64,000 nucleotides of DNA, from contig NZ_CP080997.1 in NCBI RefSeq assembly GCF_019645815.1, positions 2,174,880 through 2,238,879 on the forward strand. The letters are read 5' to 3'. The position numbers and the translations under genes were made by a program. The stretch's first letter is position 1, and the number at the start of each line of letters is the position of its first letter. Shown piece by piece: positions 19,996 through 29,722 of the stretch. Below the pieces are notes generated by a model, which ran no database searches, was not told the origin of the DNA, and was given only the letters and a program-made list of their open reading frames with translations. Source of the DNA: Mycolicibacter heraklionensis (GTDB taxonomy: Bacteria; Actinomycetota; Actinomycetes; Mycobacteriales; Mycobacteriaceae).

Positions 19996-20426
19996 CCGTC
20001 ATCGGGCAGCAACCGGAATGCCGGAACGTTGTTCAGGGGCGTGATGGCACGGAAGTCGCGACGGTCGAGCGTGAGCACCGCGTCCGTTTCATACTGTTCG
20101 GCCATCGCGACGGAGATCGCATCGGTGAGGTCGAGTCGCAGTGCCGCGTAACGGTTTTGCACGGTACGAGCGGTCCGCAATGTGGAGGCCGTAACGGTGG
20201 CGATGGTGACGCGGCCGGTACGCTCCTGCGCGAGTAGCCAATCGTTGATTGCCAGGGCCGCCTGCCTGCCGACATTTCGGGTGGTGACGTGTTCGATCTC
20301 CAGCAGGACGAGCGGGGAGACGACGGTGAGTGCCGCGTCGACCAGCGCCTTCCGCGCGGCCAGATGCTCCGGGTCGGCGGAGTTGAACGCGGCCACCAAT
20401 CCGGATGTGTCAGCGACGACGATCAT
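19992..20426 (-). CDS. vapC: VapC-type PIN-domain toxin ribonuclease
   Basis: A 144-residue PIN-domain endoribonuclease toxin. The acidic metal-binding residues are in place: D6 (VVADTSG), E43 (LLLEIEH region), D102 (LDLTDAIS) and D121/D124 (LTLDRRDF). Such toxins cut tRNA or rRNA when the antitoxin is degraded. The start ATG overlaps the antitoxin stop by 4 bases (20423-20426), so translation is coupled. It converges on uvrA. The pair lies between uvrA and the lysX-side operon, a position I regard as an accessory insertion. Confidence 0.9.
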
Positions 20427-20665
20427 CCCGCGCTGTCTGCGGAAGCTTCCGCGACCACCTGATGGATCTCGTCAGCTGTCACCGGATGCCCGAAGCTCAG
20501 CACGGGAATGTCCCAGTCTTCAGACCAGCGACGGGCCCTTAGGGCGGCGAGGTGGAAGGCTTCGCGAAAGTACTCGGACTCGGGTCGTCCGTTCCTCGCG
20601 GCAGCCTCTTTGATCACCGCCAAGTCGTCCTCGTCGACCATCACCGTCGTCTTTTTCAGTGCCAT
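20423..20665 (-). CDS. vapB: VapB-type ribbon-helix-helix antitoxin
   Basis: An 80-residue antitoxin. The N-terminal KKTTVMVDEDDLAVIKEAAA followed by NGRPESEYFREAF is a ribbon-helix-helix (CopG/MetJ-like) DNA-binding unit. The acidic, aromatic C-terminal half (WSEDWDIPVLSFG) would wrap the toxin. Such antitoxins repress their own promoter with the toxin; the palindrome immediately upstream of the start is a suitable site. Confidence 0.88.
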   Translation of the reverse strand: MALKKTTVMVDEDDLAVIKEAAARNGRPESEYFREAFHLAALRARRWSEDWDIPVLSFGHPVTADEIHQVVAEASADSAG

Positions 20666-20670
20666 ATGGT

Positions 20671-20688
20671 TATGGTACCAGTACCATA
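20671..20688. promoter_or_regulatory. vapBC operator palindrome
   Basis: TATGGTAC-CA-GTACCATA: 8-base perfect arms with a 2-base centre. It ends 5 bases before the vapB start codon and lies in an AT-rich island (ATATGGT is repeated at its left side). Position and symmetry fit an autoregulatory RHH operator. Confidence 0.65.
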
Positions 20689-20690
20689 TA

Positions 20691-21863
20691 TCACCGCGCC
20701 GCCTTCACCAGCGGCGACGGGAACCGCGGCGGCACCCGCACCCCGTCCAGCCACGCGGTGAGCTCCTGCGCCCGCTTCTCCAGCGCAGAGCGGGCCGCGC
20801 TGCCCGGGTCCTCGAGCAGCTGCAGTTGCACCTCGGCAGCCGCATTCTGATACCAGCCGCCGACGATCCGCCCGTTCCACCACACCGTGGGGCCGGCGTT
20901 GCCGTTGTTGTCGAAGAGCTGGCCGCGGTGCTCGCCGAGGTACCAGTCGCGGTGATACCAGCCCATCGTGGTGACGTCGAGCCCCGGCAGCAGCGCACCC
21001 CACGGCTCAGGCTCGGGCTCGGGCTCCAGGTCGTCGGCCAGCGCATACCCCGGCGTGCCGTGCAGGTCGACGTCCACCGCGCCGATCTCGCTCAACGCCC
21101 TGCGGACCACGGTCTTGGTGGTGCCGAACCACCACTTGATGTCGTCGGCGGTGGCCGGGCCGAACGCTCGCAGCCAGGTGCGGATCAGCTGGGTCTGCGC
21201 CGGCTCGGCGGTCATCGGGGCAGCGGGATCACCGAGCCAGCTCGCCGCGATCGCCCACTGTGGTCGCGACGAGGTCCAGCCTCCGTCGTTGGGCCCCCGC
21301 ACGATGTGGCCCTGCGCGCCCAGCACGGTCAGTGCGCGCGGCGCCAGATGGGTCTGGCCGCCGTAGGACTTACCGGGCGCGGGATCGTAGGTACCGGCCA
21401 GTTCGGGCAGGGCCGCGCGCAGCGCGATGCTGCTCGCCGGGCCATGCTCATCGAGGTGCCGTAGCACCGCGGCGGCGGCCCGGGCCAGCCATTCTTCGCC
21501 GTCATCGGCCACACCCGCTTTGGCCACATCGGCGATCAGCCGCCGCCGTTCGGTGTCGGCCACCCGGTCGCTGGCCGCGGCCTGCACGGCGGGCAGGTCG
21601 GCGGGATCGAAAACCCACAGTGTGCGGCGCATCGCCAGATGCTTGACCAGTGAACGCTTTTCATAAAAGGCGTCGTCCAGGTCGGTCACGGCGAATGGGG
21701 AATGCCGCGCCCACAGCGACAGGTACGGGGTAGCGGGATCGGTGGCGTGCAGCCCGACCAGTGTTGCCGTGATCGTGGCTATCGACTCAGCTGCGGTATC
21801 GGGTGCCAGAAAATGCCGGCGCGCCAAACGGTTTCGCCGCTCGGCGACGGTAAAGGTCCGCAC
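20691..21863 (-). CDS. Winged-helix DNA-binding (HTH_42 / AlkZ-YcaQ family) protein
   Basis: A 390-residue protein of the family that includes the E. coli AlkZ (YcaQ) interstrand-crosslink glycosylase. The N-terminal RRNRLARRHFL, the region LVGLHATDPATPYLSLWAR and the winged-helix segment IRTWLRAFGPATADDIKWWFG are typical. The QxD-type catalytic motif of AlkZ reads HATD here, so activity on crosslinks is uncertain. GTG 21863 begins 3 bases after the stop of the small upstream gene, so it belongs to the lysX-side operon. It may be another repair enzyme near uvrA, but this is inference. Confidence 0.78.
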   Translation of the reverse strand: MRTFTVAERRNRLARRHFLAPDTAAESIATITATLVGLHATDPATPYLSLWARHSPFAVTDLDDAFYEKRSLVKHLAMRRTLWVFDPADLPAVQAAASDRVADTERRRLIADVAKAGVADDGEEWLARAAAAVLRHLDEHGPASSIALRAALPELAGTYDPAPGKSYGGQTHLAPRALTVLGAQGHIVRGPNDGGWTSSRPQWAIAASWLGDPAAPMTAEPAQTQLIRTWLRAFGPATADDIKWWFGTTKTVVRRALSEIGAVDVDLHGTPGYALADDLEPEPEPEPWGALLPGLDVTTMGWYHRDWYLGEHRGQLFDNNGNAGPTVWWNGRIVGGWYQNAAAEVQLQLLEDPGSAARSALEKRAQELTAWLDGVRVPPRFPSPLVKAAR

Positions 21864-21866
21864 CGG

Positions 21867-22115
21867 TCAGTGCTCACCCTCGCGCATGGACTTGCGGATC
21901 TGCTCCAACCGGTCGGCGGCCGCGCGCTGGCGGTCCTCGAACTGCTTCTCGACGGTGCGGCCTTCCGGGGTCTCGGCATCCAGCTCCTGAGCGCCGATCG
22001 AGGTCTCAAAGCGGCGCTCGATCTTGTCGCGCACCGATTCGAAGGTCGGCACGCCGGAGCCGTCGTATCCGGTGTCGGGCTGCGGGTCGCTCGGATCGTC
22101 ACCCATGGTCGTCAC
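21867..22115 (-). CDS. Small charged helical protein of unknown function
   Basis: An 82-residue protein with an acidic, flexible N-terminus (GDDPSDPQPDTGYDG) and a long charged helix (VRDKIERRFETS ... QFEDRQRAAADRLEQIRKSM), probably a coiled coil. I recognise no family. By position it resembles the small conserved gene Rv1638A next to uvrA in M. tuberculosis. GTG 22115 is separated by a single base from the upstream stop; an in-frame ATG 3 codons later is an alternative. Confidence 0.7.
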   Translation of the reverse strand: MTTMGDDPSDPQPDTGYDGSGVPTFESVRDKIERRFETSIGAQELDAETPEGRTVEKQFEDRQRAAADRLEQIRKSMREGEH

Positions 22116-22116
22116 G

Positions 22117-22545
22117 TTACCGCCGGCGATCGAAGTAGCGGACCATCAATGCCCAGTAGCCCATGGTCAGCGCCATCGCCACCACCGTCGCGATCACCGT
22201 CGGCCCGAGCCGTCGCCGTCGGGCGTAGAGCAGCGCCGCCGCGGTCGCCGCGCCGCCGGCCAGATTCACCAGCAGTGCGGCGTCTCGCGGCCGGGCGATG
22301 ATCCACTGTTCCTCGCCGAGCATCGCGCGGGTCGACCACGCCGCTTGATCGGCCGGCGCCGGGAAGATCATCGGGTTCAGCGCGAACCACACCGACACCC
22401 ACGCCGCATCCCGCCATGACCGTCGCCACACCGGGACCAGGATCAGCGGCGTCGTCGCCCAGCGGGTCCAGGCGCTCCACGGGTTGGCGTGCCGGGCGAA
22501 CATCGCGCGGCGGATGCGGGTGATGGTCGGCATCGGGCGGATCAC
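22117..22545 (-). CDS. DUF6653 membrane protein
   Basis: A 142-residue membrane protein. The motif FARHANPWSAWTRWATTPLI near residue 16 and the two C-terminal helices (ALLVNLAGGAATAAALLY, TVIATVVAMALTMGYWALM) fit DUF6653, whose function is unknown. The GTG start at 22545 overlaps the upstream esterase stop by 4 bases (GTGA). A second frame over the same DNA (22112-22579) is a low-complexity shadow. It is co-translated within the lysX-side operon. Confidence 0.8.
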   Translation of the reverse strand: MIRPMPTITRIRRAMFARHANPWSAWTRWATTPLILVPVWRRSWRDAAWVSVWFALNPMIFPAPADQAAWSTRAMLGEEQWIIARPRDAALLVNLAGGAATAAALLYARRRRLGPTVIATVVAMALTMGYWALMVRYFDRRR

Positions 22546-23897
22546 CGGCCTGTCTGGGTAAGGTGGCGAGCCGCGTCACGCGACGCGTCCGGGAACGGAA
22601 CCGGTTGCACGCCCGGGGTGTTCAGCCGGGCGGCCAGCCACGGCAGCGCGTGGGTGAACACCCGCCCGGCGAACGGCCAGTCATGCTGGCCCGGTTCGGT
22701 GATCACGGCGCAGTCGATGCCATTGACCTGGCCCAGCGTGCACAGCGACTTCGCGGCGGCGAGCTGGCCGCCGGTGTCGGACGTGCTGGCGCTGCCGTTG
22801 ACCGCGAACCATCCCGAAACCCCGGAATATCGGCCGTGCTTGGCGATCACCGTCGAAGGGTCGAACGCCGCCCAGGCATCGACGCTGCCGCCGAACAGCC
22901 GGTTGATGGTCTGGGAGCGGGTTCCCGCGTTGGGGCTGAGGTCGCCGGCGATGTCGACAAAGGCGTTGAACTTGTCGGGATGCATCGTGGTCAGGTCGAC
23001 CGCGCAGGTGCCGCCCATGGACCAGCCGACCACCCCCCAGTGCGACGGTTCGGGGCTGACGCCGAAGCGCGAGATCACGTACGGCACCACGTCTTCGGTC
23101 AGATGGTCGGCGGCGTTACCGCGTGGGCCGTTGACGCATTCGGTGTCGTTGTTGAAGGAGCCGCCCGAATCGACGAATACCAGCACCGGTGCGTTGCCGT
23201 GGTGTGCTGCCGCGAAGTCGTCGACGGCCTTGATCGCGCCCCCGGAGCGCAGCCAGTCGGCGGGCGTGTTGAACTCGCCGCCGATCATCATCACGGCCGG
23301 CAGCGCCGGCGGCGGACTCTGGGCGAACCACACCGGCGGCAGGTACACCAGCTCACCGCGATGCTTGAAATGCGAGGCGTCCGCGGGAATCGTCACCTGC
23401 AGCACATGGCCGCGCTCGGGCAGTGTGCCCGAGCCGGCTAGCGCGTTCACCGTGGCCATGTCGCTCTGATCCGGCAGTGGGCCGGACGTCAGCTGATCCC
23501 AGGCGCTCTGCGCAGTCGGGAAGTAGCCAACCCAGGCGTTGAGCGTCAATCCCGTGCTGGCCAGACACAGCGGCACCGCCAGCAGGGATATGCCGCGGCG
23601 CCACCAGGCCGCACCTGCCCAGCCCAGGACCAGCAGCGCCGCGGCGGCGCCGGTCAGCGCGATCCACAGCCACAGGGTTAGCGGCGGCGGCTGCCCGGAC
23701 AGACCGTCGTCGGCGACAAACCAATACGCGCACGCCGCCGCGGCGAGCCCCACGCCGCCGATCAGCGGAAGCCGCCCCAGCCAGCGCCGCGACCGCCAGC
23801 CCACGGCCACAATCAGCGACAACACCGCCGCCGCCTGCACCGTGACCGGGATCCAGCCATGCATCAGCGAGGTGTGTGCGCCACTCGCCAGGATCAC
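22542..23897 (-). CDS. Membrane-anchored alpha/beta-hydrolase of the esterase D/antigen 85-like group (Rv1639c-like)
   Basis: About 451 residues: four N-terminal membrane helices, then an extracytoplasmic esterase domain (PF00756-like). The nucleophile elbow is GWSMGGTCA and a late His is in TEPGQHDWPFAG; an Asp occurs in AFVDIAGDLS. It resembles Rv1639c, adjacent to lysX in M. tuberculosis. The start is uncertain: GTG 23897 (VILASGAHTS) lies 26 bases after the lysX stop, and ATG 23864 (MHGWIPV) is the alternative. Substrate is unknown; a cell-envelope lipid or ester is a guess. Confidence 0.82.
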   Translation of the reverse strand: MILASGAHTSLMHGWIPVTVQAAAVLSLIVAVGWRSRRWLGRLPLIGGVGLAAAACAYWFVADDGLSGQPPPLTLWLWIALTGAAAALLVLGWAGAAWWRRGISLLAVPLCLASTGLTLNAWVGYFPTAQSAWDQLTSGPLPDQSDMATVNALAGSGTLPERGHVLQVTIPADASHFKHRGELVYLPPVWFAQSPPPALPAVMMIGGEFNTPADWLRSGGAIKAVDDFAAAHHGNAPVLVFVDSGGSFNNDTECVNGPRGNAADHLTEDVVPYVISRFGVSPEPSHWGVVGWSMGGTCAVDLTTMHPDKFNAFVDIAGDLSPNAGTRSQTINRLFGGSVDAWAAFDPSTVIAKHGRYSGVSGWFAVNGSASTSDTGGQLAAAKSLCTLGQVNGIDCAVITEPGQHDWPFAGRVFTHALPWLAARLNTPGVQPVPFPDASRDAARHLTQTGR

Positions 23898-23923
23898 CCC
23901 TCCATGATGGACCGGAACGCCGG

Positions 23924-26900
23924 TCAGCGGGGTTTGGCCAGCGGAAACGGCAGGGTGTCCCGGATGCTGTGGCCGGTGATGAGCATGACGAGGCGGTCCA
24001 CGCCCATGCCCAGCCCGCCGGTCGGCGGCATCGCGTACTCCATGGCCGCCAAGAAGTCCTCGTCGAGTTCCATCGCCTCGGGGTCGCCGCCGGCGGCCAG
24101 CAGCGACTGCTGGTGCAGCCGGCGGCGCTGCTCCACCGGATCGGTGAGTTCGCTGTAGGCGGTGCCCAGCTCCACACCCCACGCCACCAGGTCCCACCGC
24201 TCGGCCACGCCCGGCTTGCTGCGGTGCGGCCGGGTCAGCGGCGACACCGAAGTGGGGAAGTCGGTGTAGAACGTCGGCTTCTCGGTGCGGGCCTCGACCA
24301 GGTGCTCGTAGAGTTCGAGCACCACCGCTCCGGCATCCCACTGCCGCAGGTAGTGGACACCGGCGCGGTCGGACAATCGGCGCAGCGTGGCCAGGTCGGT
24401 GCCGGCGTCGATCTGCTCGCCGAGCGCGTCGGACACCGCGTCGTGCACGCTGCGCACCCGCCACTGCCCGGAGATGTCGACCGGTTCCAGCTTGTCGTCT
24501 GCGCCCGGGCGCAGCACCACCGGCGCACCGTTGGCCGCCACCGCGGCGTTCTGGATCAGCTCGTGTGCTCCGTCGATCCAGGCCAGGTAGTCGCCGTGGG
24601 CCTGGTAGGCCTCGAGCAGGGTGAACTCCGGGTTGTGGCTGTAATCGACGCCCTCGTTGCGAAATGCTCGGCCCAGCTCGAACACCCGCTCCACCCCGCC
24701 CACGCACAACCGCTTGAGGTAGAGCTCCGGGGCGATCCGCAGATACAGGTCGAGGTCGTAGGCGTTGATGTGGGTGACGAACGGGCGCGCGTTGGCCCCG
24801 CCGTGCAGCTGCTGCAGGATCGGGGTCTCGACCTCCAGAAATCCCTTGGCGAACAAGGTGTCCCGGATGGAACGCAGCACATTGCTGCGGGCTGCGATCA
24901 GCTCGCGCGCCTGCGTGTTGATCGCCAGGTCCACGTAGCGGGTCCGCAACCGGGCCTCGGGGTCGGTCAGCCCTTTCCACTTGTCGGGCAGCGGGCGCAG
25001 GCATTTGCCGACCAGCCGCCAGTGCTGCACCAGCAGCGACGGTGTTCCGTTGCGGCTGTGGCCCATTCGGCCGGTCGCCTGGACCAGGTCGCCGAGATCG
25101 ACACCCGCGCTGAAGTCCGCGGCCCGTGCATGGCTGACCTCGGCCAAAACCGAATTGTCGAGCAGCAACTGCACCTCACCCGACCAGTCACGCAGCTGGG
25201 CGAAGAGCACGCCGCCGTAGTCGCGCATCCGCAGCACCCGGCCGGCCACCGACACGGTCTCGTCGCCACTGCTCGCCAGAGCTTGGGCAACGCTGTGGCT
25301 GGGCGGGGACCCCACCGGGTAGGCGTCGACGCCGCTGTCCTGCAAGGACTTCAACTTGGCCATCCGGACCCGGACCTGTTCGGGCAGCCGGGGGAGCGGC
25401 TCAGCGGGCTCGCCGAACTCGCCGGCAGCACTGCCGTGCACGTCGTCGGGTGCGGTCCCGTCGTTGTGCAGCCGCCCGGTGGCGGCCACCGTGGCCGGTA
25501 CGGCCGAGTGGTGTCCGGTGTGCTGCTCGTTGCGCCGTGAGAAGGGCAGCACCAGAAAGCCTTCGGCGATCACCGAGGCCACGCCGACGCGGGGGATCAA
25601 CCGGGCGTCCTCGTAGCAGGCGTAGCGCGGCACCCACTCCGGCCGATATTTCATGTTCGAGCGGTACAGCGTCTCCAGCTGCCACCAGCGGGAGAAGAAC
25701 ATCAGCAGCCGGCGCCACAGTCGCAGCACCGGACCGGCGCCCAGCTGCGCGCCCTGTTCGAAGGCAGCCCGGAACATCGCGAAGTTCAACGAGATCCGGC
25801 TGACGCCGATGGTGGCGGCCTGCAACGCCAGTTCACTGACCATCAGTTCGATGGTGCCGTTGGGGGATTGCGGTGAGCGGCGCATCAGATCCAGCGAAAC
25901 CCCGCTGTGCCCCCACGGCACCAGCGACAGCATCGCCACCACTTCGCCGGTTTGCGGATCGCCGCGTACCGCCTCGACCAGCAGGCAGTCGGCGTCGGCC
26001 GGGTCGCCGAGGCGGCCTAGAGCCATGGAGAACCCGCGCTCGGATTCGGTGTCGCGCCAGGCGTCGGCGTGTTCGATGACCCGCGCCATTTCGTCGGCGC
26101 CGATCTCACCGTGCCGGCGCATCCGCACGGTCAGGCCCGAGCGACGGGCCCGGGTGACCGCCTGGCGGACCCCGCGCATGTCCGGCCCGGACAGTTTGAA
26201 CTCCGAGGGTCGCAGGATCGCCTCGTCGCCCAGTTCCAGGGCGCTCAGGCCGGCGTCGCGGAAAGCCTGCGCACCGGCGAAGCTGGCACCCATCACCCCG
26301 GGCGCCCAGCCGTAGTCCTTGCAGACCCGCAACCAGGTGTTGATGGCCTGCGGCCATGCCTTCGGATCGCCCACCGGGTCGCCGCTGGCCAGGCAGACAC
26401 CCACCTCGACCCGGTAGGTGATGGCGGCGCGCCCGCTGGGGGCGAACACCACCGACTTGTCGCGGCGGGTGGCGAAGTAGCCCAGCGAGTCGTTCTGGCC
26501 GTACTGCTCGAGCAGCCCGCGGATCGCCGACTCGTCCTGGCCGGTCAGGGCGTTGTCGGCCCGCTGGGACAGGAACAACACGATGGCCGCGATGATCAGG
26601 GCCAGCGCCCCGAGCAGCCCGCAGAGGGCCTTGAGCCCGAAATCCGGTTTTCCGGGGAAGAAGTCCGGTTCGAGCAGCCCGAAGCCGACCACCCGGTTCA
26701 CCACATAGGGCAGCCGCAACGGACGCGTCACCGTGCCGGGGAACAGCTCGATGAGCCCCCAGCACAGCAGGATCGCCACCGTCCAGCCGGCGACCAGTGC
26801 CGCGGCGGACTTGAGCAGCGCACCGCGCCGTACTTTGGCCCAGAACTCATCGCGGGCTGCCACCAGCACCACGATCGCGACCACGTGCAGCACCAGGCCC

Positions 26901-27268
26901 GCGACGCCGCTGACGACCTGGAACCGGTCGGAGGTGTCCGACACCAGCCGGCTGACGTTCCACCCGCCGGCGACCACCAGGTTGGCGATCAGCAACCACC
27001 AGGCGATGCGTTTGTGCGCATTGAGTGCGGCGGCCAGCAAGGCCAGCACGAATGCCCAGGCCAGGCTGGTGTCGGGAAAGTTGAACAGATATTTGTCGAT
27101 GAACTCACGCGGCACCCGGATCACCCAGCGGATCACCGGTGACATGCTCGCCAGCAGCGACAACGTGGCGGCGATGCCGACGGCCCAGGCGGCTGCCGCG
27201 GGCACCCAGTGGAACCGGGTCGTCGAGCGGCTGCGTGAGCGCGGCGCGGACGGCACAGTCAACGTCAT
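23924..27268 (-). CDS. lysX: LysX: phosphatidylglycerol lysyltransferase fused to lysyl-tRNA synthetase
   Basis: A 1114-residue bifunctional enzyme. The N-terminal half has 6-7 membrane helices and an MprF-type aminoacyl transferase domain ([18 protein letters not shown]). The C-terminal half is a class II LysRS with an OB fold, motif 2 region [20 protein letters not shown] and motif 3 [12 protein letters not shown]. It makes lysyl-phosphatidylglycerol, which lowers surface charge and protects against cationic peptides. I start at ATG 27268 (MTLTVPSAP); the open frame extends 52 codons into the infC leader region, and M. tuberculosis LysX has a longer N-terminus. It heads a long minus-strand operon and is divergent from infC. 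Confidence 0.95.
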   Translation of the reverse strand: MTLTVPSAPRSRSRSTTRFHWVPAAAAWAVGIAATLSLLASMSPVIRWVIRVPREFIDKYLFNFPDTSLAWAFVLALLAAALNAHKRIAWWLLIANLVVAGGWNVSRLVSDTSDRFQVVSGVAGLVLHVVAIVVLVAARDEFWAKVRRGALLKSAAALVAGWTVAILLCWGLIELFPGTVTRPLRLPYVVNRVVGFGLLEPDFFPGKPDFGLKALCGLLGALALIIAAIVLFLSQRADNALTGQDESAIRGLLEQYGQNDSLGYFATRRDKSVVFAPSGRAAITYRVEVGVCLASGDPVGDPKAWPQAINTWLRVCKDYGWAPGVMGASFAGAQAFRDAGLSALELGDEAILRPSEFKLSGPDMRGVRQAVTRARRSGLTVRMRRHGEIGADEMARVIEHADAWRDTESERGFSMALGRLGDPADADCLLVEAVRGDPQTGEVVAMLSLVPWGHSGVSLDLMRRSPQSPNGTIELMVSELALQAATIGVSRISLNFAMFRAAFEQGAQLGAGPVLRLWRRLLMFFSRWWQLETLYRSNMKYRPEWVPRYACYEDARLIPRVGVASVIAEGFLVLPFSRRNEQHTGHHSAVPATVAATGRLHNDGTAPDDVHGSAAGEFGEPAEPLPRLPEQVRVRMAKLKSLQDSGVDAYPVGSPPSHSVAQALASSGDETVSVAGRVLRMRDYGGVLFAQLRDWSGEVQLLLDNSVLAEVSHARAADFSAGVDLGDLVQATGRMGHSRNGTPSLLVQHWRLVGKCLRPLPDKWKGLTDPEARLRTRYVDLAINTQARELIAARSNVLRSIRDTLFAKGFLEVETPILQQLHGGANARPFVTHINAYDLDLYLRIAPELYLKRLCVGGVERVFELGRAFRNEGVDYSHNPEFTLLEAYQAHGDYLAWIDGAHELIQNAAVAANGAPVVLRPGADDKLEPVDISGQWRVRSVHDAVSDALGEQIDAGTDLATLRRLSDRAGVHYLRQWDAGAVVLELYEHLVEARTEKPTFYTDFPTSVSPLTRPHRSKPGVAERWDLVAWGVELGTAYSELTDPVEQRRRLHQQSLLAAGGDPEAMELDEDFLAAMEYAMPPTGGLGMGVDRLVMLITGHSIRDTLPFPLAKPR

Positions 27269-27360
27269 AGCCCGCGAGAATAAGCAGAAAAGCCGCGAAA
27301 AATATGTGAGGAATCGCCGGTGGTCGCGATCGCCGGGAGGAAGCAGCGCTGAACTGCTGC

Positions 27361-27642
27361 TAGACTCGCTTTCGCGACCGTCCCGGCGTACGCCAGGACA
27401 GCAAGTGGAGTTCCCTCCCACCACTAGCCGAGGAGCAATCCTTGGGCTCAGTGGTCCGGTCGCAGGCGGTGTAAACCGCCTGCTCTGCGCGGTGCGCAGG
27501 CGGCTTGATGTTGTTCAGGCCGTGATCGGTCGGTATGGGCCCTGCTTCGTGCAGGGCTTTTTTGCTGGTGGGTGGGGTCAGCGCCGCTGCGTCCGGACGA
27601 GCACTGCGGCGGCCGCGACCGAAGACTACCCAAGGAGGTCCC
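27361..27642 (+). promoter_or_regulatory. infC-rpmI-rplT leader with mutually exclusive hairpins and attenuator
   Basis: A possible -10 TAGACT is at 27361-27366. The leader then holds hairpin A:B (27462-27470 with 27475-27483, 9 perfect pairs, loop GTAA). Strand B is also fully complementary over 8 bases to strand C at 27496-27503, so A:B and B:C exclude each other. A G/C stem with a T run follows. This is the layout of an attenuation or ribosomal-protein autoregulation leader. Confidence 0.55.
27539..27563 (+). terminator. Rho-independent (attenuator) terminator before infC
   Basis: GCCCTGC-TTCGT-GCAGGGC followed by six T: a 7-bp perfect stem with a T run, 80 bases before the infC start. 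T-tailed terminators are rare in mycobacteria. Its position inside the infC leader argues for conditional termination rather than an operon end. Confidence 0.75.
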
Positions 27643-28260
<618 letters not shown>

Positions 28261-28286
28261 AAACCCGACAGCAGAACTGAGGAAAC

Positions 28287-28481
28287 ATGCCCAAGGCGAA
28301 AACCCACAGCGGCGCTTCGAAGCGATTCCGTCGCACCGGAACCGGCAAGATCGTCCGGCAGAAGGCCAACGCCCGCCACCTGCTCGAGCACAAGCCGAGC
28401 ACCCGCACCCGTCGGCTGGCCGGCCGCACCGCGGTGTCTGCCAACGACACCAAGCGCGTCAACGCGATGCTGAACGGCTAA
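28287..28481 (+). CDS. rpmI: 50S ribosomal protein L35
   Basis: A 64-residue basic protein with the L35 pattern [20 protein letters not shown] and [16 protein letters not shown]. It is part of the large subunit. It starts 26 bases after infC, with GAGGA shortly before the ATG, and precedes rplT in the usual bacterial order. Confidence 0.97.
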   Translation: MPKAKTHSGASKRFRRTGTGKIVRQKANARHLLEHKPSTRTRRLAGRTAVSANDTKRVNAMLNG

Positions 28482-28535
28482 TTGCCGCTTTTGCAACGCA
28501 ACCCCCTTACGCCCCAACGAGAGTAGGAACACCCC

Positions 28536-28925
28536 ATGGCACGCGTGAAGCGCGCAGTCAACGCCCAGAAGAAGCGCCGTACAGTCCTGAAGGCTTCGAA
28601 GGGTTACCGTGGCCAGCGGTCGCGGCTGTACCGCAAGGCCAAGGAGCAGCAGCTCCACTCAATGACCTACGCCTACCGCGACCGTCGCGCCCGCAAGGGT
28701 GAGTTCCGCAAGCTGTGGATCTCGCGCATCAACGCCGCGGCCCGCGCCAACGACATCACCTACAACCGGCTGATCCAGGGCCTCAAGGCCGCCGGTGTCG
28801 AGGTGGACCGCAAGAACCTGGCCGAGATCGCCGTCAGCGACGCGGCTGCCTTCACCGCGCTGGTCGAGGTCGCCCGGGCCGCGCTGCCCGAGGATGTCAA
28901 CGCGCCCTCCGGCGAGGCTGCCTGA
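28536..28925 (+). CDS. rplT: 50S ribosomal protein L20
   Basis: A 129-residue L20 with the extended basic N-terminus ([20 protein letters not shown]), [18 protein letters not shown] and the globular part [21 protein letters not shown]20 is needed early in 50S assembly and, in Firmicutes and enterics, represses this operon through its leader. A related control is possible here through the structured leader upstream of infC, but this is inference. Confidence 0.97.
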   Translation: MARVKRAVNAQKKRRTVLKASKGYRGQRSRLYRKAKEQQLHSMTYAYRDRRARKGEFRKLWISRINAAARANDITYNRLIQGLKAAGVEVDRKNLAEIAVSDAAAFTALVEVARAALPEDVNAPSGEAA

Positions 28926-28939
28926 CCCGAACCGAGCCG

Positions 28940-29722
28940 ATGCTGACCGAACGTTCGGCCCGGGTGGTCGCGGCGGTCAAGCTGCATCGGCACGTGGCCA
29001 GGAAGCGCGAACAGCGCTTCCTGGCCGAGGGGCCCAATCTGATCGAGGCCGCCATCGCTCGCGGCCTGGTCCTCGAGGTCTTCGCCACCGAGTCGGCGGC
29101 GCAGCGTCACCACGACCTGCTGGCTTGCTCGCAGGTACCGGTCCAGCTGGTCACCGACCGCGCGGCTAAAGCGTTGTCGGACACCGTCACTCCGGCCGGA
29201 TTGGTCGCGGTGTGCGCGCAGGCCGAAGCGGATCTGCACGCATCACTGGCCGAGCATCCGCAGCTGGTGGCCGTGGCGGTGGGCATCGGCGAGCCCGGTA
29301 ACGCCGGGACTCTGATCCGTATCGCCGACGCCACCGGCGCCGATCTGGTGGTGCTGACCGGCAACAGCGTTGATCCCTACAACGGCAAGTGTCTGCGCTC
29401 CTCTGCGGGCAGCATCTTCCACGTCCCGGTGGTCGTGGCCGCTGACACCCACGCCGTGCTCGCCGCGTTGGGGGAGGCGGGTTTGCAGGTGCTGGCGACG
29501 GCACTGGACGGGGAGCTGAGCCTCGACGACGCTGATCCGGTGCTGACCGCGCCGACTGCGTGGCTATTCGGCCCGGAAGCCCAGGGTCTGCCGGCCGAGG
29601 CCGCAGCCGCCGCCGACCACCGGGTGCGCATTCCGATGGCAGGCGGGGCTGAGAGCCTCAATGTTGCTGCGGCAGCAGCGATCTGCCTCTACCAAAGCGC
29701 GCGAGCCCAGCGCCGGGGTTAG
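28940..29722 (+). CDS. tsnR: SpoU/TrmH-family 2'-O-ribose RNA methyltransferase (TsnR-like, Rv1644)
   Basis: A 260-residue SPOUT methyltransferase. The three SpoU motifs are clear: GEPGNAGTLIRIADATGAD, FGPEAQGL and the knot-forming AESLNVAAAAAICLY; an N-terminal substrate-binding domain precedes them (KREQRFLAEGPNLIEAA). It would methylate a ribose in rRNA or tRNA with SAM. The name TsnR (thiostrepton-resistance type) is inherited from M. tuberculosis; the target base is not proven. It starts at ATG 28940, 14 bases after rplT. Its stop overlaps the convergent MpaB-like gene by 3-4 bases. Confidence 0.88.
   Translation: MLTERSARVVAAVKLHRHVARKREQRFLAEGPNLIEAAIARGLVLEVFATESAAQRHHDLLACSQVPVQLVTDRAAKALSDTVTPAGLVAVCAQAEADLHASLAEHPQLVAVAVGIGEPGNAGTLIRIADATGADLVVLTGNSVDPYNGKCLRSSAGSIFHVPVVVAADTHAVLAALGEAGLQVLATALDGELSLDDADPVLTAPTAWLFGPEAQGLPAEAAAAADHRVRIPMAGGAESLNVAAAAAICLYQSARAQRRG

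Noticed and set aside
22112..22579. Second frame over the DUF6653 gene
   Set aside because: Arg/Gly-rich with no family features; the competing frame has the DUF6653 motif and membrane helices.
22546..25004. Upstream extension of the esterase frame into lysX
   Set aside because: Only the part after 23897 has membrane helices and hydrolase motifs; the rest is antisense or off-frame to lysX and Arg/Ala-rich.
27437..27563. T-box or riboswitch upstream of infC
   Set aside because: No T-box core or specifier loop is visible; the alternating hairpins alone do not identify a known riboswitch class.
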